Source of the DNA: Aquisalimonas lutea
Lineage (GTDB): Bacteria; Pseudomonadota; Gammaproteobacteria; Nitrococcales; Aquisalimonadaceae
Assembly: GCF_030409225.1 (NCBI RefSeq)
Contig: NZ_JAUFPK010000001.1
Coordinates: 554,191-618,190, forward strand
Direction of reading: 5' to 3'
Length of the DNA stretch: 64,000 bases
A model generated the notes under the pieces. The model was not told the DNA's origin. It saw only the letters and a program-made list of their open reading frames with translations, and did not search any database. Positions 7,574-15,898 of this stretch are shown here, in pieces (within the stretch, counting starts at the first letter, position 1; each line of letters starts with the position of its first letter). Made by a program: the position numbers and the translations under genes.

Positions 7574-8829
7574 CCGCGGTTGCCCTGCCCGTTTTCCTGG
7601 TGCTCATGCTGCTGGCGCTGCCCATCGGCTTCGCGCTCCTGGCGGCAAGCAGCGTGGGCGTTCTCTTCAGTGAGCGGTTCGACCTCATCATCGTCGTGCA
7701 GCGGTTTTTCTCCGCGTCCCAGAGCCCGCTCCTGCTGGCCATTCCGTTCTTCATCCTGGCCGGCGAGCTGCTGATCTCCGGCAAGCTGGGGCAACGGCTG
7801 ATCCGTTTCGCCAGCCTGCTGGTCGGCCACATCCGCGGTGCCCTGGGCCAGGTCAGCGTGGTGACGTCCATGATGTTCGCCGGCGTCTCCGGGTCCGCGG
7901 TGGCGGACGCCTCCGCCCTGGGTTCCGTGCTCATTCCCTGGCAGAAGCGCGAAGGCTATCCGGCCCCGTTCGCTTCCGCGGTGAACGCCGCGAGCTCGGT
8001 CATCGGCGTCATCATTCCGCCGTCCATACCGCTGATCATCTACTCCAGCGTCTCGGACGCCTCGGTGGGGGCGCTGTTCCTGGCGGGCATCATTCCCGGG
8101 CTGGTATTCGCGCTGGCCAGCGTCATCGCCGTGTACGTGATCGCGCGGCGGCAGGACTTCCCCCGCCAGGAGATCGAGATCACCTGGCGGGCGCTGGCCA
8201 GCGAGTTCGTGCATTCGCTGCCGGCGATCTTCATGCCGGTGCTGATCCTGTCCGCCATCATCAGCGGCGCCGCCACGCCCACCGAGGTCAGCGTCGTGGC
8301 GGTGTTCTACGCGCTGATCGTGCGGGGTTGCTACCGCGACCTGGGACTCATGCAGCTGCTGCGCTCGATCATCGACGCGGGGCGTGCCACCGGCGTGGTC
8401 ATGCTTCTCATCATGGCGTCGTCGGTGCTGGGCTGGATGATCACCATTGATCAGGTGCCGAGCCAGGTGATCGGGTTCGTCAACGGACTCGGCCTCCCCG
8501 AGTTCGGGATCATCCTGTTCATGAACGTGCTCATGCTGCTGATCGGCACGTTCCTGGACATGACCCCGGCAATCCTGCTGCTGGCGCCGGTACTGGTCCC
8601 CCTCGCGGATGTCATCGGCATGAGCTCCACGCAGCTCGGCATCATGATGGTGCTGAACCTGGCCATCGGCCTGTTCACGCCTCCCGTGGGCACGACGCTC
8701 TACATCTCCTCGTCCATCGCCGGCGTGCGGATCGAGGAGACCGTTCGCGCCCTCGTGCCCTTCTACATCTTCGCGCTCATCGTCCTGGGCATGGTCAGCT
8801 ACATGCCGTTCCTGATCATCGGCGCATGA
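7570..8829 (+). CDS. dctM: TRAP transporter large permease (DctM)
   Basis: A 419-residue polytopic protein with about twelve membrane spans. It shows the DctM family marks: IPFFILAGELL, MFAGVSGSAVADASALGSVL with the conserved GxSGSAxAD stretch, SVIGVIIPPSIPLIIY, and near the C terminus NLAIGLFTPPVGTTLY. DctM couples Na+ entry to release of substrate from DctP in relatives. The start ATG at 7570 overlaps the dctQ stop; a longer open frame upstream only shadows dctQ. The SDR gene follows 34 bases later in the same operon. Confidence 0.94.
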   Translation: MTAVALPVFLVLMLLALPIGFALLAASSVGVLFSERFDLIIVVQRFFSASQSPLLLAIPFFILAGELLISGKLGQRLIRFASLLVGHIRGALGQVSVVTSMMFAGVSGSAVADASALGSVLIPWQKREGYPAPFASAVNAASSVIGVIIPPSIPLIIYSSVSDASVGALFLAGIIPGLVFALASVIAVYVIARRQDFPRQEIEITWRALASEFVHSLPAIFMPVLILSAIISGAATPTEVSVVAVFYALIVRGCYRDLGLMQLLRSIIDAGRATGVVMLLIMASSVLGWMITIDQVPSQVIGFVNGLGLPEFGIILFMNVLMLLIGTFLDMTPAILLLAPVLVPLADVIGMSSTQLGIMMVLNLAIGLFTPPVGTTLYISSSIAGVRIEETVRALVPFYIFALIVLGMVSYMPFLIIGA

Positions 8830-8863
8830 GCCCGAACGCAACACACGGAACAGGAGTCAGATC

Positions 8864-9613
8864 ATGTTACTCGACAACCACCTCGCCGTTATCACCGGAG
8901 CCGCCTCGGCACGCGGGATCGGTTCCGCGACGGCGCGCCTCATGATGCAGCACGGGGCCCGGGTCGCGATCCTGGACACCGACCAGGACGCCCTCGACAG
9001 TACGTGCGAATCCCTGGGCGACGGCGCCCACGGCTACCGCTGCGACGTCACGGACTGGACGGCGACCCGGGCGTGCTTCCAGCGCATCGCCCAGGATCTC
9101 GGCCCGCCGGACACGCTCGTCAACAACGCCGGCATCACCCAGCCCAAGGGACTGCTCGAGATCGAGGAAGACGATTTCGACGCCGTGGTCGGGGTCAATC
9201 TCAAGGGCACCTTCTTCTGCACCAAGGCCGTCCTGCCGTACATGCAGGAACGCGGCCGCGGCAGCGTGATCAACATGTCCTCGGTCTCGGCCGAGCGCGG
9301 CGGCGGCATCTTCGGCGGCCCGCATTACAGCGCCGCCAAGGCCGGCGTGCTGGGGCTCATGCGGGCGGTGGCCCGCAACCATGCCCGCGAGGGCATTCGC
9401 TGCAACGCCGTCGCCCCCGGCTTCATCGAGACGGACATCACCGCCGGCAAGCTCAGCGCCGAGCAGCACCAGGGGATCCGCGAGTCGATCCCCGCCGGCC
9501 GCACCGGAAGCCCCGAGGACGTCGCCCGCATCTGCGTCTTCCTGGCATCGGAGCTGTCCGAGTACGTCACCGGCGAGGTGGTGGACGTCAACGGCGGCAT
9601 GCACATCGACTGA
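8864..9613 (+). CDS. SDR-family NAD(P)-dependent alcohol/polyol dehydrogenase
   Basis: A 249-residue classical short-chain dehydrogenase with the nucleotide-binding motif TGAASARGIG near residue 12, NNAG near residue 88, the catalytic Ser in NMSSVSAERG, and YSAAK. The Asp at the end of beta-2 (VAILDTD) suggests NAD preference. Its place between a TRAP transporter and a split transketolase suggests it oxidises the imported hydroxy compound to a ketose-like substrate for the transketolase; that is inference. AGGAG lies eight bases before the ATG. Relatives include sugar-alcohol and 3-oxoacyl reductases, which cannot be separated by eye. Confidence 0.88.
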   Translation: MLLDNHLAVITGAASARGIGSATARLMMQHGARVAILDTDQDALDSTCESLGDGAHGYRCDVTDWTATRACFQRIAQDLGPPDTLVNNAGITQPKGLLEIEEDDFDAVVGVNLKGTFFCTKAVLPYMQERGRGSVINMSSVSAERGGGIFGGPHYSAAKAGVLGLMRAVARNHAREGIRCNAVAPGFIETDITAGKLSAEQHQGIRESIPAGRTGSPEDVARICVFLASELSEYVTGEVVDVNGGMHID

Positions 9614-9638
9614 ATCGGAACGAACGGGAGGTAACACC

Positions 9639-10493
9639 ATGACGAAACGGGATGTACACGGAGCGTCCAAGGAGGAGCTCCGGGACAAGGCCCGCATGAT
9701 CCGCCGCGAGGTCGTCCGCCTCACGGACATCTGCGGCTCGGGGCACTACGGCTCGGCGTTCTCCATCGCCGAGCTGCTGTCGGTCCTTTACTACGGGCTG
9801 ATGCACGTGCGCCCTAACGAACCGACCTGGGCGGACCGGGACCGGTTCACCATGGGCAAGGGGCACGCGGCCATCGCGCTGTATCCGGTTCTTGCCGACC
9901 TCGGCTTCTTCCCGAAGACCGATCTGGACAGCTATACCCGTCTCGGCTCGCCGCTGGGCGACCACCCGGACATGCGCAAGGTCAAGGGCGCCGACTTCTC
10001 GTCCGGCTCCATCGGCCACAACCTGTCCGTGTCCGTGGGCATGGCCTCGGCGCTCAAGCTCAGCGGCTCGCCGGGCCGCGTGGTCTGCATGATGGGCGAC
10101 GGCGAGCAGACGGAGGGCCAGGTCTGGGAGGCCGCCATCGCCGGCAGCGCCTGGGGGCTCGACAACCTGGTGGGCATCGTCGACATCAACCACGCCGGCT
10201 CCGACGGCTATACCCAGGACACCATGCCCACGGAGCCGCTGGCGGACAAGTGGCGCGCCTTCGGCTGGGATGTCATCGAGCTGGACGACGGCCACGACCT
10301 GGACAAGACCTTCGATGCCCTGAACCGGGCGCTCAACGACAAGCGCGACAAGCCGTGCTGCGTCCTGGCCGACACCGTGGCGGGCAAGGGCGTGTCCTTC
10401 ATGGAAGGCGGCTGGCAGTGGCACCTGGGCTTCCTGGGCAAGAAGGACGTCGAGCGCGCCTACGCGGAGATCGAGGCCGGCCACATCGGCTGA
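9639..10493 (+). CDS. Transketolase, N-terminal subunit (TPP-binding)
   Basis: A 284-residue protein equal to the pyrimidine/pyrophosphate half of transketolase encoded as a separate subunit. It keeps the thiamine diphosphate and Mg2+ motif (GDGEQTEGQVWEA ending in VGIVDIN, about residues 150-180), the SGHYGSAFS segment that replaces the usual SGHPG, and FTMGKGHAAIALY. Start: ATG at 9639 after GGGAGGT. The C-terminal half is the next gene, 32 bases downstream. Split transketolases occur in dedicated catabolic operons (for example sulfosugar and apulose-phosphate pathways). No sugar kinase is present here, so the acceptor and donor are unknown. Confidence 0.9.
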   Translation: MTKRDVHGASKEELRDKARMIRREVVRLTDICGSGHYGSAFSIAELLSVLYYGLMHVRPNEPTWADRDRFTMGKGHAAIALYPVLADLGFFPKTDLDSYTRLGSPLGDHPDMRKVKGADFSSGSIGHNLSVSVGMASALKLSGSPGRVVCMMGDGEQTEGQVWEAAIAGSAWGLDNLVGIVDINHAGSDGYTQDTMPTEPLADKWRAFGWDVIELDDGHDLDKTFDALNRALNDKRDKPCCVLADTVAGKGVSFMEGGWQWHLGFLGKKDVERAYAEIEAGHIG

Positions 10494-10525
10494 GCGCGGC
10501 AACAACGGCACGACGGGAGCACGCA

Positions 10526-11572
10526 ATGAGCAACACGACCTATCAGCACAGCAGCCGCAGGAACGTGGACCTTTCGGAGTCCACGGTGACCGCGGATTTC
10601 GACGAGGCCACCTGGGACATGCCGGGTTCCCTGGCCCTGTCCGGGCAGCTGACCACCGGCCAGGCCCTGATCGAGCTCGCCGAGGAAGGCCGCGACGACC
10701 TAGTGGTGTGCAGCGCCGACCTGATGCGCCCCACCCAGGTCATCGACTTCGCCAAGAAGTACCCGCAACGCAGCTTCAACTTCGGCATCGCCGAGCGCAA
10801 CATGATCAGCGGCGCCGCCGGGCTGGCCGCCTGCGGCTACCTGCCGGTGGTCTCCAACTACTCGTTCTTCCTGGCGCTCATGGGCCTGGAGAACATCCGC
10901 GACGACATCTGCTACACCGACCTCAACGTGCGCATGATCGGCACGCACTCCGGGGTGGCCATGGGCTTCTACGGCACCTCGCACCACAGCAACGAGGACA
11001 TCGGCGCCCTGCGCACGCTGCCCAACCTCACGCTGATGGCGCCCTGCGACGGCAATGCCATCCGCTCGGCGTTCCGCGAGACCATCGACCACCAGGGGCC
11101 GATCTACTTCCGCGCCGGACGGGGCCGCGAGAAGCAGGTCTACAGCGAGCCGCCGGAGTGGCGCATCGGCGGCTCCAACACGCTGCGCGAGGGCCGGCAT
11201 GCCACGGTGCTCGCCGTCGGCAACCTGGTCAGCGCCGCCCTAGAGGCCGCCGACGAGCTGGCCGGCGAGGGCATCGAGCTCACCGTGGTGGACATGTACT
11301 CCATACGCCCCATCGACCGCGAGCCCATCCGGCGGGCCGCCGAGCAGAACGGCCTCGTGATCACCGGCGAGGAGCACAACATCACCGGGGGCTTCGGCTC
11401 GGCGGTGGCCGAGGTCATCGCCGAGGAGGGCCTGGGCTGCCGGCTCAAGCGGGTGGGCATGCCCGACGAGTACTCCCTGCTCGGGCCGCCGACCCACCTG
11501 TACCGTCATTACGGGCTGGACGGGCCCGGCGTGGCCGGCACGGTCCGCGAGGCCCTGAAGGCGAGCGCGTAG
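10526..11572 (+). CDS. Transketolase, C-terminal subunit
   Basis: A 348-residue partner carrying the central pyrimidine-binding domain and the C-terminal domain of transketolase. The catalytic Glu that activates thiamine lies in NFGIAERNMISGAAG (about residue 92). GTSHHSNEDIGALR corresponds to the His-rich loop seen in transketolase and DXS proteins, and the C-terminal transketolase domain begins near TVLAVGNLV. The first 45 residues are an extension without clear motif. Start: ATG at 10526 after GGGAG. It forms an alpha2beta2-type enzyme with the previous product. A strong inverted repeat follows at 11589-11628, suggesting this is the last gene of the GntR operon. Confidence 0.9.
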   Translation: MSNTTYQHSSRRNVDLSESTVTADFDEATWDMPGSLALSGQLTTGQALIELAEEGRDDLVVCSADLMRPTQVIDFAKKYPQRSFNFGIAERNMISGAAGLAACGYLPVVSNYSFFLALMGLENIRDDICYTDLNVRMIGTHSGVAMGFYGTSHHSNEDIGALRTLPNLTLMAPCDGNAIRSAFRETIDHQGPIYFRAGRGREKQVYSEPPEWRIGGSNTLREGRHATVLAVGNLVSAALEAADELAGEGIELTVVDMYSIRPIDREPIRRAAEQNGLVITGEEHNITGGFGSAVAEVIAEEGLGCRLKRVGMPDEYSLLGPPTHLYRHYGLDGPGVAGTVREALKASA

Positions 11573-11926
11573 CTGCATCGCACCCTCCCGGGCCCCGCCG
11601 TCGCGCGCGACGCCGCTGGCGGGGCCCGCTTCCCTCTACCCCGCCGCTCCGTTGTACCGGGTTCCCCGGGTGTGCGCGAACCCTGGAACGCCGGCAGCAA
11701 ATGAGGCACGCTCGGATAACCAGTGCCGGCAGGCTCCGTGAAGCCCGGCTCCGCACCATCCGGAACGGACACGACACGCGCCGCTGCGGAGCGGCCGCGG
11801 GCCCCGGCCCACTCCGATGACCGCGGTTGCCGGCACGGGAGCATCCCGCCCCGATGGTGCCGGGTCCGCTGGTGGCGACACGCATGGCGGAGTCCGGCAA
11901 GGCGACAGGACAGAAGGGGAACAATC
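11573..11926. other. 354-base intergenic region between transketolase and CitE-like genes
   Basis: It holds the nested inverted repeat at 11589-11628, which probably ends the upstream operon. The remainder (11629-11926) has no convincing coding frame, no good -35/-10 pair that I can identify, and only the ribosome-binding site GAAGGGGA before the next gene. A promoter for the CitE-fumarase pair is expected here but not identified. Confidence 0.5.
11589..11628 (+). terminator. Nested inverted repeat after transketolase genes
   Basis: CGGGCCCCGCC at 11589-11599 pairs with GGCGGGGCCCG at 11618-11628. The enclosed loop itself contains the self-complementary GTCGCGCGCGAC (11600-11611). It is followed by TTCCCTCT. 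It lies 17 bases after the stop codon and is probably a terminator. Confidence 0.6.
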
Positions 11927-12796
11927 ATGCAGGAATGGCCCGGCTGGCGGTCACTGCTTTTCGTCCCGGCGGACAATCAACGGCTGCTGGCCAGGGCCGG
12001 CGGGCGCGGGGCGGACGCCTGCATCCTGGATCTCGAGGACGCCGTGGCCCCCGGCGACCGCCCCGCCGCCCGGGACGGGCTCGCGGATGCAGTGGCGCGG
12101 CTGGCTGCCGAGGGCCCGGCGGTGCTGGTGCGGGTCAACGGCGGCATGCGGGACCAGGTGCGCGACCTCGAGGCCTGTGTCGGGGCCGGCCTCGCCGGGG
12201 TGCTCATCCCCAAGGCGGAGACGCCGCATGCGCTGGTGGAAGCGGACAAGCTGGTCACGGAGCTGGAAGGCGAGCGCGGCCTGCCGCCGGGGCGAATCCG
12301 GCTGGTGGCCATGATCGAGAGCGCCCGCGGGCTGCTCGCGGCCCCGGAGATCGCGGCGGCCGGCCCGCGGCTCGCCGCCCTGGCGCTGGGTCCGGAAGAC
12401 CTGGCGCTGGACCTGGGCGGCCGCCCGGATGCCGAGCTGCTCACGGAACCCGCACGCCGGGTGGTCTGGGCTGCCCGCGCGGCGGGCGTCGAGGCGCTGG
12501 GCTTTCCCGGCTCCATCGGCAACTACAGCGATCTGCCGCTTCTGCGCCGGCAGCTGACCGCAGCCCGCGGACTGGGTTTCGTCGGCGCACCGTGCATCCA
12601 CCCGGCGCAGATCGAGCCCATCCATGCCGCGTTCGCCGTCAGTGACGAGGACTACCACTGGGCCCGCCGGGTGGTGGACGCCGCCGGCGGATTCGAGGGT
12701 GTATGCTCGGTGGACGGGCAGATGATCGACCGCCCGGTGCTGTCCCGCGCCCGCGCCCTGCTGGCCCGGGCCGGGCGCGAGCGCACCGGGTCTTGA
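11927..12796 (+). CDS. HpcH/HpaI-CitE family lyase (citramalyl/malyl-CoA lyase-like)
   Basis: A 289-residue protein of CitE length. Marks: LLFVPADNQRLLARA at the N terminus, DACILDLEDAVAP with the metal-binding acidic residues, RVNG, VLIPKAETPHAL with the catalytic-site Lys-Ala-Glu, AMIESARGLL, LGPEDLALDLG and CIHPAQI. CitE-like proteins cleave (3S)-hydroxyacyl-CoA thioesters such as citramalyl-CoA or malyl-CoA to acetyl-CoA plus an oxoacid, with Mg2+. A class I fumarase/mesaconase gene follows 41 bases downstream, suggesting hydration of an unsaturated C4/C5 diacid linked to the cleavage. ATG at 11927 follows AAGGGGA. The exact substrate is not resolved. Confidence 0.85.
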   Translation: MQEWPGWRSLLFVPADNQRLLARAGGRGADACILDLEDAVAPGDRPAARDGLADAVARLAAEGPAVLVRVNGGMRDQVRDLEACVGAGLAGVLIPKAETPHALVEADKLVTELEGERGLPPGRIRLVAMIESARGLLAAPEIAAAGPRLAALALGPEDLALDLGGRPDAELLTEPARRVVWAARAAGVEALGFPGSIGNYSDLPLLRRQLTAARGLGFVGAPCIHPAQIEPIHAAFAVSDEDYHWARRVVDAAGGFEGVCSVDGQMIDRPVLSRARALLARAGRERTGS

Positions 12797-12837
12797 GACC
12801 GCCGGCGCGGTTGTCGCCGGGACCCGGGAAGAATGCC

Positions 12838-14358
12838 ATGACCACGACCATCCGCCAGGAAGACTTGATCCAGAGCGTCGCCGACGCCCTGCAGTTCATC
12901 TCCTACTACCACCCCCGGGATTTCATCGACGCGGTGCATGCGGCGTATCTCCGGGAGGAGAACCCCGCGGCCCGGGATGCCATGGCGCAGATCCTGGTGA
13001 ACTCGCGCATGTGCGCCGAGGGCCACCGCCCCATCTGCCAGGACACGGGCATCGTCACGGTGTTCGTGCGCGCCGGCATGGACGTGCGCTGGGAGGCGGA
13101 CATGGGCCTGGAGGAGATGATCAACGCGGGCGTCGCGCGGGCCTACAACCACCCGGACAACAAGCTGCGCGCCTCCATCCTGCGGGACCCGGCCGGGGAG
13201 CGGGAAAACACCGGCGACAACACCCCGGCGGTGGTCTACACCCGGCTGGTCCCCGGCGACACCGTGGCGATCGAGGTGGCCGCCAAGGGCGGCGGCTCCG
13301 AGGCGAAGGCTCGTTTCGCCATGCTCAACCCGTCCGACAGCGTCGTCGACTGGGTCCTGGAGCAGGTCCCGAAGATGGGCGCCGGCTGGTGCCCGCCCGG
13401 CATCCTCGGCATCGGCATCGGCGGCACCGCGGACAAGGCCATGCAGCTCGCCAAGGAGGCGTGCATGGAGTCCGTCGACATCCACGAGCTCAGGGAGCGC
13501 GGCCCGGCGAGCACGGTGGACGAACTCCGCCTGGAGCTGTTCGACCGGGTCAACCAGCTGGGGATCGGCGCCCAGGGACTGGGCGGCCTGACCACCGTGC
13601 TGGACGTCAAGATCCGCGACTACCCGACCCACGCAGCCAACAAGCCCGTCGCCATCATCCCGAACTGCGCGGCCACCCGGCACGTGCGTTTCGAGCTGGA
13701 CGGCAGCGGGGTCGCCACGCTGCCGGCACCGAAGCTCGAGGACTGGCCGGAGGTGACCTGGGGCAGCGCCGGGCAGGCCCGGCGTGTCGACCTGGCGCAG
13801 GTGACACCCGAGGACATGGCCGGGTGGCGCCCGGGCGAGACGCTGCTCCTGTCGGGGACACTGCTGACCGGCCGCGACGCCGCGCACAAGCGCATCCAGG
13901 AACTGCTGGCACGCGGCGAGTCGCTGCCGGTGGACTTTCGCGGGAAGTTCATCTACTACGTTGGCCCGGTGGACCCGGTGGGCGACGAGGTCATGGGCCC
14001 GGCCGGGCCAACCACGGCCACGCGCATGGACAAGTTCACGCAGATGATGCTCACGCAGACCGGTCTCGCCGGCATGATCGGCAAGGCGGAGCGGTCCCCG
14101 GAGACGGTGGACGTCATCCGCCGGCACGGGGCCGTGTATCTCATCGCCGTCGGCGGTGCCGCCTACCTGGTCTCGCGGGCGATCCGCAGCGCCCGAGTGG
14201 TCGCATTCGAAGACCTGGGCATGGAAGCCATTCACGAGTTCGAGGTCGAGGACATGCCGGTGACGGTCGCCGTCAGCGCCGATGGCGAATCCATCCACGA
14301 AACCGGCCCCAGGGAGTGGCGCGCGCGCATCGGCGGCATTCCGGTCTCCGTAGAATAG
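12838..14358 (+). CDS. Class I fumarate hydratase family protein (fumarase/mesaconase/tartrate dehydratase-like)
   Basis: A 506-residue iron-sulfur hydro-lyase with both the alpha and beta domains in one chain. The three expected [4Fe-4S] ligand motifs are present: ICQDTG (near residue 62), GWCPPGILG (near 185) and IPNCAATRH (near 280). The C-terminal beta domain contains SLPVDFRGKFIYYVGPVDPV and AERSPETVDVIRRHG. Class I enzymes interconvert fumarate and malate; close relatives act on mesaconate or L-tartrate. Pairing with a CitE-like lyase makes a mesaconate/citramalate role possible, but housekeeping fumarase is the plain alternative. A bulged hairpin follows at 14362-14386. Confidence 0.9.
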   Translation: MTTTIRQEDLIQSVADALQFISYYHPRDFIDAVHAAYLREENPAARDAMAQILVNSRMCAEGHRPICQDTGIVTVFVRAGMDVRWEADMGLEEMINAGVARAYNHPDNKLRASILRDPAGERENTGDNTPAVVYTRLVPGDTVAIEVAAKGGGSEAKARFAMLNPSDSVVDWVLEQVPKMGAGWCPPGILGIGIGGTADKAMQLAKEACMESVDIHELRERGPASTVDELRLELFDRVNQLGIGAQGLGGLTTVLDVKIRDYPTHAANKPVAIIPNCAATRHVRFELDGSGVATLPAPKLEDWPEVTWGSAGQARRVDLAQVTPEDMAGWRPGETLLLSGTLLTGRDAAHKRIQELLARGESLPVDFRGKFIYYVGPVDPVGDEVMGPAGPTTATRMDKFTQMMLTQTGLAGMIGKAERSPETVDVIRRHGAVYLIAVGGAAYLVSRAIRSARVVAFEDLGMEAIHEFEVEDMPVTVAVSADGESIHETGPREWRARIGGIPVSVE

Positions 14359-14361
14359 AGG

Positions 14362-14386
14362 CGTCGCGCTTCCTGTGAAGGCGACG
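14362..14386 (+). terminator. Bulged hairpin after the class I fumarase gene
   Basis: CGTCGC-(G)-CTTC at 14362-14372 pairs with GAAG-GCGACG at 14377-14386 around a CTGT loop, starting four bases after the stop codon. Ten pairs with one bulged G; no U run follows. Confidence 0.5.
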
Positions 14387-14460
14387 ACAGGACAATCCGG
14401 GCCGCCGATCCTCACGAAGACCCCAAAGATCGCGACCACCCCGCATGCGCGACTGTGCCC

Positions 14461-15213
14461 TCAGCGTCGGATGTTCCCGTCCCGTGAACGCGATTGTCGT
14501 ACACCCAGCCACGCGAATGACTTCTCGAGAAAGGCTGACCCGTCGTGCCGCTGCCAGGCGCCGTGGGCCATGATGACCTTCTCCGGCCGATGGTCGAGCA
14601 ACCGCTGGATCGCGGCCCGCGCCTGGCGGCGATGAAAGGTGGATAGCCGGACCTCCAGCGGCGCCTTGGCGGACGACTCCGTGATCCCCCAGACACGCGC
14701 GACCAAGCGCTGCCACGGCGCCCAGTGCCGGCGCAGGAAGTCGTGCTCCAGCGCTTCGCTCAGATCCGCCAGGAGCGCGGTACGCGAAGGCCGGTGGAAG
14801 AAGACCACCTCGTCCAGCAGCAGGGAGCCGCGGAAGCAGATCGGGTCGATGGTGTCCTGCCACTCCGCGGGCGGCTCGTCGTCCAGCGGAGCGTGGAAGC
14901 GGAGGTCGCGGCGCTTGCGGATCGCGGACGGTGGTCCCCAGAGCTTGGCCCCGGGGAAAGCCCGCTGCCAGTCCGCCAGGCCCAGGTGGTGGAGCTTGTT
15001 CGGGCTGACCAGGTGGCGGACCGGACCGAGGCCGGTCACCTGCTCGGCCAGCGCATGATCGAGGGGGATGGGGGACCACACCCAGAGTCCGCCATCCGGC
15101 AAGCGGATGATCACCGTGCGGGTGGGATACGGAAAGCCGAAGAAGCTGACAATCGGCCCGTCGACGAGCCAGATGTCGGTATCGATTGGCTGCAGGTATT
15201 GTCGTCGTGCCAT
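14461..15213 (-). CDS. DUF4336 domain protein (metallo-hydrolase-like fold)
   Basis: A 250-residue protein of DUF4336 type. The N terminus IWLVDGPIVSFFGFPYPTR and the segments VWSPIPLDHAL, HLVSPNKLHHLGLADW and PEKVIMAHG match this family. Its members resemble the metallo-beta-lactamase fold but keep few of the metal-binding histidines: here LVSPNKLHHL stands where HxHxDH would be. No reaction is known. It is the third gene of a minus-strand unit TetR-membrane protein-DUF4336, with a 54-base gap to the membrane-protein gene. The TetR operator region probably controls it. Confidence 0.8.
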   Translation of the reverse strand: MARRQYLQPIDTDIWLVDGPIVSFFGFPYPTRTVIIRLPDGGLWVWSPIPLDHALAEQVTGLGPVRHLVSPNKLHHLGLADWQRAFPGAKLWGPPSAIRKRRDLRFHAPLDDEPPAEWQDTIDPICFRGSLLLDEVVFFHRPSRTALLADLSEALEHDFLRRHWAPWQRLVARVWGITESSAKAPLEVRLSTFHRRQARAAIQRLLDHRPEKVIMAHGAWQRHDGSAFLEKSFAWLGVRQSRSRDGNIRR

Positions 15214-15267
15214 CCCGTTTCCTTGGAAGCCGCGTGAGCGGGCGACGCAGTCGATGCCGGTCCTGAC

Positions 15268-15888
15268 CTAGCGGTTCACGGCGACCTCGGTCACGAAGGG
15301 TGACTCCAGTGTCGCGTGACCGACGATCAGCTTGATGACGAGCACGGGCAGGAACCACTCCCAGGCCGGCGCTTCGGGGAGCCCCCAGGCCGCGAGCAGG
15401 ATTGCGCCGCACACGGCCGATTGCGCGACGGGCCGCTGCATGCGCAGCGGCGCCCGCAGCGTGGCGAGCCCCGTCAGCAGCACGTAGCCGTAAGCCGTCA
15501 CGGCGTACAGCAGGGGCGCGCTGCTGAACAGGCCGGCGACGGCGGCGATGTGGAGCCCGTGCAGCGCCAGGAAGCCGAAGTGCTGGCGGAAGCCCTGGCC
15601 GGCGCGGTGGTACCACCGCTTGGCGCTGGTGGTGGCATTGACGACGGCACCGCCGACGACGTCGAGAACGATCAATGCCGCGACGGCGTGGCTCAGCCAG
15701 GACCAGCCCAGCTGGTGGATCGTTGCGTACGCGGCGACGCCGACGACGGCGCACAGACCGACAGCCACGGACAGCCCCGACTCCGCCGTCGTGGCCCCGG
15801 GACCCACGAGACGATCCCAGTAACCGCGCCACCCGGCGTGAGGGGCGGGGTAGGACCAGTCGCTCGCGGGCTTCGCGGATGCCTTCAT
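15268..15888 (-). CDS. Uncharacterised polytopic membrane protein
   Basis: A 206-residue protein with about six hydrophobic segments (roughly residues 32-52, 58-80, 95-118, 122-142, 150-170 and 175-195) and a hydrophilic 25-residue N terminus. I do not recognise the family. ATG at 15888 follows AGGAGCCCGCC, ten bases after the TetR stop, so the two are almost certainly co-transcribed. His residues occur in or near several membrane segments (IHQLGW, LSHAV, LHGLH, VGHATLE), which could suggest heme or metal binding, but this is speculative. The longer open frame upstream overlaps tetR and is not supported. Confidence 0.7.
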   Translation of the reverse strand: MKASAKPASDWSYPAPHAGWRGYWDRLVGPGATTAESGLSVAVGLCAVVGVAAYATIHQLGWSWLSHAVAALIVLDVVGGAVVNATTSAKRWYHRAGQGFRQHFGFLALHGLHIAAVAGLFSSAPLLYAVTAYGYVLLTGLATLRAPLRMQRPVAQSAVCGAILLAAWGLPEAPAWEWFLPVLVIKLIVGHATLESPFVTEVAVNR

Positions 15889-15898
15889 GGCGGGCTCC

